A DNA stretch of 38,940 nucleotides from an uncultured Eubacteriales bacterium (lineage in GTDB: Bacteria > Bacillota > Clostridia > Oscillospirales > Acutalibacteraceae), in the NCBI GenBank assembly GCA_949293815.1, contig CASFEZ010000020.1, positions 1 through 38,940 of the forward strand, in the 5' to 3' direction. Positions 16,228 to 23,452 of this stretch are shown in pieces. The notes beneath the pieces were generated by a model. It was given only the letters and a program-made list of their open reading frames with translations. It had not been told where the DNA came from and did no database searches. Every line of letters starts with the position of its first letter. Positions within the stretch are counted from its first letter, which is position 1. Made by a program: the position numbers and the translations under genes.

Positions 16228-17649
16228 ATGCGCAGAACAAAAATTATTTGCACCTTAGGACCTGCCTGCCGCGACGAAGCGACGCTGACCGATATGCTGC
16301 AAAACGGCATGAATGTCGCCCGATTCAATTTTTCCCACGGCGACCATGCTTACCATAAAGACATGATGGATACCTTTCGCACTGTGCGCGACCGGCTCGG
16401 CGTACCCGCCGCCATTATGCTGGATACCAAAGGTCCCGAGATTCGCCTAGGCATACTGAAGACAGGCAAAGCGGTGCTGCAGGACGGACAGACCTTTACC
16501 CTGACGACCAAAAACATCACCGGCGACAGTACCGCTGCCTCCGTTTCCTATCGGGAACTGCCCCGCCAGCTGAAAACGGGCGATACCCTGCTGATTGATG
16601 ACGGCAAAATCAGCCTGACGGTGGCGTCCTGCACCGAAACAGATATTGTATGCACCGTGGTGCATGGCGGAGAGCTGAAAGACAAAAAAGGACTGAATAT
16701 ACCGGATGTATCTTTGGATATGCCTTTTTTGAATGAGCAGGACAAAAAGGATCTGCTGTTCGGCATTGAACAGAAGGTCGATTATATTGCCGCTTCCTTT
16801 ACCCGCAGCCGGGATGATATTGTCGCCATGCGCAAATTTATTGATTACAACGGTGGTCATTCCATTCGCATTATTGCAAAAATTGAAAGCATTGAGGGCG
16901 TAAAGAATTTTGACGAAATTTTGAAAGTGGCGGACGGCATTATGATTGCCCGCGGCGATATGGGCGTGGAGCTGGAATACGATATGCTGCCCGGCATTCA
17001 GAAAAAATGTATCCATAAATGCTGCCGTGCCGGCAAAATCGTGATTACCGCCACCCAAATGCTGGAATCCATGATACACTCCGCCACACCGACCCGCGCA
17101 GAAATCACCGATGTGGCGAACGCCGTATTCGACGGCACTTCGGCGGTTATGCTCTCCGGTGAAAGCGCTGCCGGCGACCATCCGGCGCTGGTGGTTCAGG
17201 TGATGGCGAAAATCCTTGCCCGCGCCGAACAGGATATGTTCGATATCAATCAGGGCATTCAAGCCCGTTATGACAACGACGAGTCGGATATTACCAATGC
17301 CATCTGCGACGCGGCGTGCACCACCGCCCGGGATGTACACGCCACGGCCATCATCGCCGTCACCGCCCAAGGCACCACCGCCCGCCGTGTGTCCAAATTC
17401 CATCCTTATGAACGCATCATTGCCTCGACCCCCGATATGAAAACCTTTCATCAGCTCTCTCTGTCCTGGGGCGTTTACCCGGTACTGGCGCTGATGCAGG
17501 ATAACACCGACGATTTGTTCCTGCACGCCATTGACTGCGCCAAGCAGTTCGATCTGGTCTCCCCCGGCGACCGGGTGGTCATTACCGCAGGCATCCCCCT
17601 GAAACAGGCAGGCACTACCAATATCTTAAAAGTTCAGGTTGTAGAATAA
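16228..17649 (+). CDS. pyk: Pyruvate kinase
   Basis: Last ATP-forming step of glycolysis, phosphoenolpyruvate plus ADP to pyruvate plus ATP. The 473-residue protein starts MRRTKIICTLGPA, with the active-site NVARFNFSHGDH, MLDTKGPEIRLG, DYIAASFTRSRDD, then the signature IIAKIESIEGVKNFDEI with the catalytic Lys. MIARGDMGVEL and TATQMLESMIHSATPTRAE follow, and a C-terminal allosteric domain ends the protein. It lacks the extra PEP-utilising C-domain of Bacillus pyruvate kinase. Its product and that of eda both feed pyruvate, but the genes are separately transcribed. Confidence 0.97.
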   Translation: MRRTKIICTLGPACRDEATLTDMLQNGMNVARFNFSHGDHAYHKDMMDTFRTVRDRLGVPAAIMLDTKGPEIRLGILKTGKAVLQDGQTFTLTTKNITGDSTAASVSYRELPRQLKTGDTLLIDDGKISLTVASCTETDIVCTVVHGGELKDKKGLNIPDVSLDMPFLNEQDKKDLLFGIEQKVDYIAASFTRSRDDIVAMRKFIDYNGGHSIRIIAKIESIEGVKNFDEILKVADGIMIARGDMGVELEYDMLPGIQKKCIHKCCRAGKIVITATQMLESMIHSATPTRAEITDVANAVFDGTSAVMLSGESAAGDHPALVVQVMAKILARAEQDMFDINQGIQARYDNDESDITNAICDAACTTARDVHATAIIAVTAQGTTARRVSKFHPYERIIASTPDMKTFHQLSLSWGVYPVLALMQDNTDDLFLHAIDCAKQFDLVSPGDRVVITAGIPLKQAGTTNILKVQVVE

Positions 17650-17973
17650 GGTGCGGCCGCGCGCCTATTCTTGCCTTTCGCGCAGACCGAAAAGCAAAAG
17701 AATAATAATGGGAACTGTCACACAAATGGAAGCAGCAAAAAGGCTTTTATGTGCGGCAGTCCTTGTTTTTTTAAGCGTTTTTCGCCCGCTCGCGATACCT
17801 TTGTATTTTTTGGACGAAGAAAACGCTTTCTGCATCAAAGGGCAGCAGCTCCCTTTTTTTAGCAAAAAAATCATGTCTTTTATACAGAACATTCATAAGT
17901 ACCCACTACAAATATTCACAACTGTCGTATATACTGTTCGTTAATCGTTTAACTTTTTGAGGAGGCGGATATC
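17650..17973. other. Gap between pyk and ftsH, no firm gene
   Basis: A 324-bp stretch with no convincing gene. The minus strand holds a 75-codon frame (17665-17892) ending in a hydrophobic segment (SICVTVPIIILLLFGL) that could be a small membrane protein, but it has no good ribosome site. A plus-strand frame of 97 codons (17651-17944) looks random. No clear pyk terminator is visible. GAGGAGG just before 17974 belongs to ftsH, and a TATACT at 17930-17935 might be its -10 box. Confidence 0.35.
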
Positions 17974-19818
17974 ATGCAGGAAATGAAGACCCCGAAAAAG
18001 TCCTTGCTCTATTATTGCCTAATTGCTCTGCTGATTATTATGCTGCTGAATATTTTTGTTTTTCCCTTATTGCAGAATATGCATGTGCAGGAAGTCAGCT
18101 ACAATGTGCTTTTGCAGATGGCGGACGATAAGAATATCGGTCAGGTGGAAATCGATGGCGATGAAATTCTGTTTACCGACAAAGACAACAAACAGATTTA
18201 TACCACCGGCACCATGAACGACCCCGACCTGGTGCAGCGGCTGTATGATTCCGGCGCGGATTTCCGTACCATTACCACCGACGAAATGTCACCACTGGCA
18301 TATTTTCTGTTCAGCTTTGTGCTGCCCACCGCGCTGTTCGGTTTCTTCGGCTGGCTGATATTCCGTCAAATGAAAAAACGCATGAACGGCGGCGCCAACC
18401 CCATGAACTCCATGACTTTCGGCATGGGCGGCATGGGAGGACTGGGCAGCGGCAACGCCAAGGTTTATGTCAAATCCGCCGACGGCATCAAGTTTTCGGA
18501 TGTGGCCGGTGAGGACGAGGCGAAAGAACTATTGCAGGAAATTGTCGATTTTCTGCACGCACCGGAAAAATTCAGAGATATCGGCGCTTCCCTGCCCAAG
18601 GGCGCGCTGCTTTCGGGACCTCCCGGCACCGGCAAGACCCTCTTGGCCAAAGCGGTTGCCGGCGAGGCGGAGGTACCTTTCTTTTCCATCTCCGGCTCTG
18701 AATTTGTAGAGATGTTTGTGGGCATGGGCGCGGCAAAGGTACGCGATTTGTTTAAGCAGGCCAACGAAAAAGCGCCCTGTATTGTATTTATTGATGAAAT
18801 CGACGCTATCGGCAAAAAGCGCGATGGCAGTCTTGGGGGCAACGACGAGCGCGAGCAAACCCTGAACCAGCTGCTGACGGAAATGGACGGCTTTGACGCC
18901 TCCAAGGGTGTTGTTATTCTGGCAGCCACCAACCGCCCGGAAGCGCTTGACCCGGCGCTTTTGCGTCCCGGTCGGTTTGACCGCCGCATTCCTGTGGAAC
19001 TGCCCGACTTAAAGGGGCGCGAAGAGATTCTGCGCGTTCATGCAAAAAAAATCAAAACCGCGCCGGATGTGGATTTGCACAAGATTGCCCGCACCAGTTC
19101 CGGCGCTTCGGGCGCGGAGCTTGCAAATATCGTCAACGAAGCCGCTTTGCGCGCGGTACGCCACGGCAGAAAATCCGCCACCCAGGAGGATTTTGAAGAG
19201 AGCATTGAAACCGTAATTGCCGGTTACCGCAAGAAAAACGCCATCATGTCCGACAAGGAAAAAATGATTGTCGCCTACCACGAGGTGGGACACGCGCTGG
19301 TGGCAGCCAAGCAAACCGACTCCGCGCCGGTGGAAAAAATCACGATTATCCCCCGCACCTCCGGTGCCCTGGGCTACACCATGCAGGTGGACGAGGCGGA
19401 CAAAACCCTTTTGACCAAACAGGAGCTTTTGAATAAGATTGCTACCTTTACCGGCGGACGCGCAGCGGAAGAGCTGATTTTCGGCGAGTACACCACCGGC
19501 GCATCCAACGATATCGAACAGGCGACCAAGCTGGCGCGCGCCATGATTACCCGCTACGGCATGAGCGATTCCTTTGATATGGTGGCGCTGGAAACGGTCA
19601 GCAATCAGTACCTGGGCGGCGACAGCTCCTTAGCGTGCTCACTGGAAACCCAAACCAAAATCGATGAGCAGGTGGTTGCGCTGGTTGCCGAGCAGCATAA
19701 AAAAGCCTATCAGATTCTTTCGGACAATGTGAGCGCCCTGCATAAAATCGCAAAACACCTGTATGAACAGGAAACCATTACCGGCGAAGAATTTATGCAT
19801 TTGCTGCAATCGCAGTAA
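17974..19818 (+). CDS. ftsH: ATP-dependent zinc metalloprotease FtsH
   Basis: Membrane-anchored hexameric AAA protease that removes misfolded and regulatory proteins. The 614 residues have TM1 at about 9-33, an extracytoplasmic domain, and TM2 at about 108-130 (LAYFLFSFVLPTALFGFFGW). A Gly/Met-rich linker leads to the AAA domain with GPPGTGKT (215-222), CIVFIDEIDAIG (Walker B) and the second region of homology ending RPGRFDR. The protease domain has HEVGH at 436-440 in place of the more common HEAGH; the zinc-binding HExxH is intact. The third metal ligand is likely the Asp in ASNDIEQAT. GAGGAGG precedes the ATG. Confidence 0.97.
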   Translation: MQEMKTPKKSLLYYCLIALLIIMLLNIFVFPLLQNMHVQEVSYNVLLQMADDKNIGQVEIDGDEILFTDKDNKQIYTTGTMNDPDLVQRLYDSGADFRTITTDEMSPLAYFLFSFVLPTALFGFFGWLIFRQMKKRMNGGANPMNSMTFGMGGMGGLGSGNAKVYVKSADGIKFSDVAGEDEAKELLQEIVDFLHAPEKFRDIGASLPKGALLSGPPGTGKTLLAKAVAGEAEVPFFSISGSEFVEMFVGMGAAKVRDLFKQANEKAPCIVFIDEIDAIGKKRDGSLGGNDEREQTLNQLLTEMDGFDASKGVVILAATNRPEALDPALLRPGRFDRRIPVELPDLKGREEILRVHAKKIKTAPDVDLHKIARTSSGASGAELANIVNEAALRAVRHGRKSATQEDFEESIETVIAGYRKKNAIMSDKEKMIVAYHEVGHALVAAKQTDSAPVEKITIIPRTSGALGYTMQVDEADKTLLTKQELLNKIATFTGGRAAEELIFGEYTTGASNDIEQATKLARAMITRYGMSDSFDMVALETVSNQYLGGDSSLACSLETQTKIDEQVVALVAEQHKKAYQILSDNVSALHKIAKHLYEQETITGEEFMHLLQSQ

Positions 19819-19837
19819 AAAAATTCAAAAACAGGTC

Positions 19838-19866
19838 TTGACAGTATAAATATACAGTGCTATAAT
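19838..19866 (+). promoter_or_regulatory. Consensus sigma-A promoter of the T-box/trpB2 transcript
   Basis: TTGACA (19838-19843), 17-nt spacer, TATAAT (19861-19866): a perfect match to consensus, only 20 bp after the ftsH stop. Confidence 0.92.
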
Positions 19867-19872
19867 ACACCT

Positions 19873-20146
19873 AAACCGATGAGGAAGAGTGAGTAAACTT
19901 GTTCCTTCTTTCCACAGAGAGCCGCTGTTTGGTGGGAATGCGGCGAAAGAAACCAGGTTGAATGGACTTCCGAGGGCGAGCGGAAAGGGCTTTTTGGCTT
20001 GAGTATGTAAGACGGAGCGGCGCTTCGTAACCAAACGCCGGCATATGTTGGTATGCGCAGAGTGAGCGTGTTTACGCTAAGCAGGGTGGCACCGCAGGAT
20101 TGATTTTTCAACTCCTGTCCCGGCAAATCGGGACGGGAGTTTTTTG
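19873..20146 (+). promoter_or_regulatory. T-box riboswitch, tryptophan specifier (UGG)
   Basis: Leader RNA that senses uncharged tRNA. Stem I starts near GATGAGGAAGAGTGA (19879 on). The AGAGAG bulge motif is at 19916-19921, with the distal GGTGGGAATG loop after it. On the 3' side, GAA TGG A (19960-19966) places UGG, the Trp codon, in the specifier position. The conserved T-box AAGCAGGGTGGCACCGC is at 20079-20095. The terminator is a 12-bp stem at 20111-20140 with one wobble, followed by TTTTT. Uncharged tRNA-Trp pairing should favour the antiterminator and turn on the downstream gene. Confidence 0.93.
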
Positions 20147-20179
20147 TTTTCCCGTCCAAAAATGAAAGGAGAAAACACC

Positions 20180-21544
20180 ATGAAAGACATTCCGTACAAA
20201 ATCTATCTGAGCGAACATGAAATGCCAAAAAATTGGTACAACCTGCGCGCCGATATGAAAAACAAACCGGCGCCGCTGCTCAATCCCGGCACCTTACAGC
20301 CCATTACTGCCCCGGAGCTTTCCGGCGTATTCTGCGAAGAGCTGGTGGCACAGGAGCTGGACGACACCACGCCTTTCTTTGAAATTCCCGAAGAAATCCG
20401 CAATTTTTACAAAATGTACCGTCCCTCCCCGCTGGTTCGCGCCTATTGTCTGGAAGAAAAGCTGGGTACGCCTGCCAAAATTTATTATAAATTTGAGGGC
20501 AACAACACCAGCGGCAGCCATAAGCTGAATTCCGCCATCGCCCAAGCCTACTACGCCAAAAAACAGGGCTTAAAAGGCGTCACCACCGAAACCGGCGCCG
20601 GGCAGTGGGGCACGGCGCTTTCCATGGCCTGCTCGTATTTTGAATTGGACTGCAAGGTTTACATGGTCAAGGTTTCTTATGATCAGAAGCCTTTCCGCCG
20701 GGAAGTGATGCGCGTTTACGGCGCTTCGGTCACTCCCTCTCCGTCCATGGAAACCGAAGTAGGCAAAAAGATTTTGTCCGAGCACCCCGGCACCACCGGC
20801 AGCCTGGGCTGTGCGATTTCCGAAGCCGTGGAAAAAGCCATCACCTCGGAAGGGTACCGCTATGTGTTGGGCAGCGTTTTGAACCAGGTGCTTTTGCACC
20901 AGTCGGTCATCGGACTGGAAACCAAAGCTGCACTGGATAAATATGATATTCAGCCGGATATTGTCATCGGCTGCGCCGGCGGCGGCTCCAACCTGGGCGG
21001 TTTGATTGCTCCCTTTATGGGCGAGAAGCTCCGCGGCGAAAAGGATTACCGCATCATTGCCGTAGAGCCCGCCTCCTGCCCCAGCTTTACCAGAGGCAAA
21101 TTTGCCTATGATTTCTGCGACACCGGCATGGTCTGCCCCTTAGCAAAAATGTACACCCTCGGCTGCGACTTCATTCCCGCGCCCAACCACGCGGGCGGTC
21201 TGCGGTACCACGGCATGAGCACCACCTTGTCGCAGCTGTACCATGACGGGCTGATGGAAGCGGTTTCCGTACCCCAGACGGCCGTCTTTGAAGCGGCGGA
21301 GCAATTCGCCCGGGTCGAAGGCATCCTGCCCGCGCCGGAGAGCAGCCACGCGATTCGCGTTGCCATTGACGAGGCGATGAAATGCAAAGAGACCGGCGAA
21401 GAAAAAACCATAGTCTTTGGTCTGACCGGCACCGGTTATTTCGATATGGTCGCCTACGAGAAGTTCCACGATGGTCTAATGGAAGACTATGTGCCCACCG
21501 ACGCGGAACTGGCTGAAAGCTTTGCCAAGCTGCCGAAAGTATAA
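20180..21544 (+). CDS. TrpB2-type tryptophan synthase beta chain (TrpB-like PLP enzyme)
   Basis: Joins indole and L-serine to tryptophan. The 454-residue fold-type II PLP protein is of the long TrpB2 kind: an N-terminal extension starting MKDIPYKIYLSEHEMPKNWYN, the PLP Lys115 in NTSGSHKLNSA, TTETGAGQWGTALS, the phosphate loop GCAGGGSNLGGL, and HAIRVAIDEA. No trpA or other trp gene is adjacent, as is common for TrpB2, which may salvage indole or act alone. The Trp-specific T-box upstream supports a tryptophan role. ATG 20180 is preceded by AAAGGAG; the frame extends to 20144 but that part overlaps the T-box terminator. Confidence 0.93.
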   Translation: MKDIPYKIYLSEHEMPKNWYNLRADMKNKPAPLLNPGTLQPITAPELSGVFCEELVAQELDDTTPFFEIPEEIRNFYKMYRPSPLVRAYCLEEKLGTPAKIYYKFEGNNTSGSHKLNSAIAQAYYAKKQGLKGVTTETGAGQWGTALSMACSYFELDCKVYMVKVSYDQKPFRREVMRVYGASVTPSPSMETEVGKKILSEHPGTTGSLGCAISEAVEKAITSEGYRYVLGSVLNQVLLHQSVIGLETKAALDKYDIQPDIVIGCAGGGSNLGGLIAPFMGEKLRGEKDYRIIAVEPASCPSFTRGKFAYDFCDTGMVCPLAKMYTLGCDFIPAPNHAGGLRYHGMSTTLSQLYHDGLMEAVSVPQTAVFEAAEQFARVEGILPAPESSHAIRVAIDEAMKCKETGEEKTIVFGLTGTGYFDMVAYEKFHDGLMEDYVPTDAELAESFAKLPKV

Positions 21545-21578
21545 GTTCATTCCCCTCTTTTTCATACTTCCTACCTCT

Positions 21579-21620
21579 TTGCCCCGGAAAGCGATGCCTT
21601 ACCGGGGCAATTCTGTTTTA
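21579..21620 (+). terminator. Terminator after trpB2
   Basis: TTGCCCCGG (21579-21587) and CCGGGGCAA (21602-21610) form a 9-bp stem with a 14-nt loop, followed by a T-rich tail. Confidence 0.7.
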
Positions 21621-21670
21621 TCTAAGAAGCGATGAATCAATAGTATATAATTTTATTTGTAACTATTCCA

Positions 21671-21711
21671 GCAAAAAAACACCTCGAAACCCCATCGAGG
21701 TGTTTTTTTGC
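21671..21711. terminator. Bidirectional terminator between trpB2 and the AraC gene
   Basis: A perfect 16-base inverted repeat (GCAAAAAAACACCTCG with its complement) around a 9-nt loop gives seven T on either strand. It ends the AraC-ArsR minus-strand transcription and backs up the trpB2 terminator. Confidence 0.88.
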
Positions 21712-21723
21712 GCCTTAAAACCT

Positions 21724-22620
21724 TTAACAGCCGTGTTTTTTCCGGTATTCCTTCGGCAGACATTGGAACGCCTCTTTGAAAGCTGCCGAAAACTTGCTCT
21801 GGCTGTCATAGCCCACGGCGCGGGCAATTTCGGCAATGCTCTGCCGGGTCTCCACCAACAGCTTCGCCGCGTGCTCCATGCGGTGCTCTTTCATATGGGC
21901 GGCAAGGGATGAACCGTAAACAGACTTGAATACCGCTTTCAGGGTGGTTGGATTCATTAAATACTGCCGCGCCAGCGCTTCAATGGTAAAGCGGCGATCC
22001 AAATTTTGCATCAGCTGTTCGTGAATTTTGCGCACGGTTTGAATCTGCTCCGCCTGGTATTCACTCGAGACGCCGGCGGATTCTATTTTTATTTCCTGCA
22101 AATACAGCAGCAATTCCAGCGTTTTCAGGCGGCGATACGCCTGCTGTACCGATTCGGGCTGGTTATAAAAAAAGCGAAAAATCCCGTCTGTCTGCTCATT
22201 TCCGGCGAAATAAATCCCCTCGTTCGCACCGAATTTTTCCAATAGCCGCTGTCCGGTGCACGGCGTATCCGCCAAAAGCGGCGGCGGGTTCTCCATCAGC
22301 TGCTGCGTATCCAAAAACAGCAAAAACCCCTTATAAAACCCGTTGGGCAGCCGCAGCACGGAATCGGCGCAGTCCGCTAAGGTATGGACAGAAAAATCCC
22401 CCGCGCCAAGATACAAATGCCGCTCGCCCGCCAAAAGCCAGTCCATATGCCCGGCGATACAGTAGTTGACCACCAGCACCTGCTTTTGGGGCGGATGGGA
22501 ACAGGGCATCGGATGTTCCGTCGTCAGCGCCAGAAAAGCAAATTCCACCCCCGGCAGCAGCGGCTCCCGGGGTCCCAAACCGTTTTGGGAGCAAAGGGGC
22601 GTGTTGTTTTGAGATTGCAT
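21724..22620 (-). CDS. AraC-family transcriptional regulator
   Basis: A 298-residue protein. The C-terminal ~100 residues contain the two AraC helix-turn-helix units: FTIEALARQYLMNPTTLKAVFKSVYG in adjoining segments, then SIAEIARAVGYDSQSKFSAAFKEAF, closing with CLPKEYRKK. The N-terminal ~180 residues form a cupin-like or unassigned sensory domain. GGGAGG is 6 nt before the ATG. It starts 18 bp after the ArsR gene and is co-transcribed with it, so it may also respond to metal or take part in the same circuit. Its targets are unknown. Confidence 0.9.
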   Translation of the reverse strand: MQSQNNTPLCSQNGLGPREPLLPGVEFAFLALTTEHPMPCSHPPQKQVLVVNYCIAGHMDWLLAGERHLYLGAGDFSVHTLADCADSVLRLPNGFYKGFLLFLDTQQLMENPPPLLADTPCTGQRLLEKFGANEGIYFAGNEQTDGIFRFFYNQPESVQQAYRRLKTLELLLYLQEIKIESAGVSSEYQAEQIQTVRKIHEQLMQNLDRRFTIEALARQYLMNPTTLKAVFKSVYGSSLAAHMKEHRMEHAAKLLVETRQSIAEIARAVGYDSQSKFSAAFKEAFQCLPKEYRKKHGC

Positions 22621-22638
22621 GCCTGATCCCTCCCGCCG

Positions 22639-23004
22639 TCAATTGGGGCAGGCGATTTCCATCACCTGTTCAATCATCTGGTGCAAAAGCTGGCTTTGCC
22701 GGCTGTCTGCCGCCCGATAATAAACCTCTTTGCCCTCCCGGCGGCTCACCACCAGACCGCTGTCCCGCAAGGGGCGCAAATGGTGCGACACCGCCGGGCT
22801 GGACATGCCCAATATCGCCGAAAGATTGGTCACGCATTCCTCGCAATGGCATAAAAGCCAAAAAATGCGCACCCGCGTCGGGTCGCCAATCCGTTTAAAA
22901 ACCTGGGCAATCGCCTGAAAATGCGCCACCTTGCCCACCTCCTGCTGTATCGACGGCGGCAGGGATTTCATATGATGCTCATGGGGCAATATCGCTTCTG
23001 CCAT
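22639..23004 (-). CDS. ArsR/SmtB-family metal-sensing repressor
   Basis: A 121-residue winged-helix repressor: IGDPTRVRIFWLLCHCEECV, with a Cys/His cluster (C52, H53, C54, C57) at the alpha-3 site used by CadC/ArsR proteins for Cd, Pb, Zn or As. The recognition helix is in MSSPAVSHHLRPLRDSGLV, followed by the wing RREGKEVYYR. The N-terminal HEHH (residues 8-11) could add ligands, as in CadC. It is divergent from the HMA protein and P-type ATPase. Metal binding should release the operator at 23112-23135 and switch on efflux. Confidence 0.92.
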   Translation of the reverse strand: MAEAILPHEHHMKSLPPSIQQEVGKVAHFQAIAQVFKRIGDPTRVRIFWLLCHCEECVTNLSAILGMSSPAVSHHLRPLRDSGLVVSRREGKEVYYRAADSRQSQLLHQMIEQVMEIACPN

Positions 23005-23073
23005 TTTGTACCCTCCGTTTCAGCCCGAACAGAAATGCTTTTCTCCCTTTTGGCAGAGAGTCCGCCAAAACGG

Positions 23074-23102
23074 TTGACTTGTTCAGCTGAAACCATTATA
23101 CT
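23074..23102 (+). promoter_or_regulatory. Promoter of the HMA protein/P-type ATPase operon
   Basis: TTGACT (23074-23079), 17-nt spacer, TATACT (23097-23102). The operator begins 10 bp downstream, so a bound repressor would cover the start site. Confidence 0.8.
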
Positions 23103-23123
23103 GCAATTGTAACGATTAAACAA
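23095..23123 (-). promoter_or_regulatory. Divergent promoter of the ArsR-AraC genes
   Basis: Minus strand TATAAT (23100-23095) shares bases with the opposite -10 box. With a 17-nt spacer the -35 is TTGTTT (23123-23118), lying inside the operator. One repressor could therefore block both promoters. Confidence 0.6.
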
Positions 23124-23135
23124 GTGCTTAATCGT
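23112..23135. promoter_or_regulatory. Operator for the ArsR-family repressor
   Basis: A 12-0-12 inverted repeat, ACGATTAAACAA and GTGCTTAATCGT, with 10 of 12 positions symmetric. Size and A/T-rich arms fit ArsR/SmtB operators, and the position overlaps both divergent promoters. Confidence 0.75.
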
Positions 23136-23165
23136 AAAATTCAAGCTTTCAAAGGAGTTTTTCCC

Positions 23166-23384
23166 ATGAAAAAGAGCTATAAAATTGAAGTGGACTGCGC
23201 CAACTGCGCCAATTTGATGGAACACGCCGCCCAAAAAACCACCGGTGTACAAAATGTCACCGTCAACTTTATGACCCAGAAAATGATTGTGGAATTTGCC
23301 GAGGGGCATGAGGCGGGCGAAGTGATGCAGGCGGTTCTCAAAGCGTGCAAAAAGGTAGAGCCGGACTGTGAAATTTACCTGTAA
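23166..23384 (+). CDS. Stand-alone heavy-metal-associated (HMA) domain protein
   Basis: A 72-residue ferredoxin-like metal-binding domain: YKIEVDCANCANLMEHA carries the CxxC metal site (C11, C14), then GVQNVTVNFMTQKMIVEF and a closing strand. The protein probably hands metal to the next-encoded ATPase, which has no HMA domain of its own. ATG 23166 follows AAAGGAG. The CANC site with a Asp before the first Cys is like the N-terminal domains of Zn/Cd-transporting ATPases rather than Cu chaperones. Confidence 0.9.
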   Translation: MKKSYKIEVDCANCANLMEHAAQKTTGVQNVTVNFMTQKMIVEFAEGHEAGEVMQAVLKACKKVEPDCEIYL

Positions 23385-23391
23385 CCCACTC

Positions 23392-23414
23392 GCCCAAACC
23401 GCCATGGTTTGGGC
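23392..23414 (+). other. Hairpin between the HMA and ATPase genes
   Basis: GCCCAAACC and GGTTTGGGC form a perfect 9-bp stem with a 5-nt loop. Only ATTTG follows, so it is at best a leaky terminator; it may lower ATPase expression relative to the HMA protein. Confidence 0.5.
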
Positions 23415-23452
23415 ATTTGCTTATATATCACCTGCCGAAAGGAGCACAATTC

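Noticed and set aside
16447-17526. 359-codon minus-strand frame opposite pyruvate kinase
   Set aside because: Shadow of a clear pyk gene; no family features.
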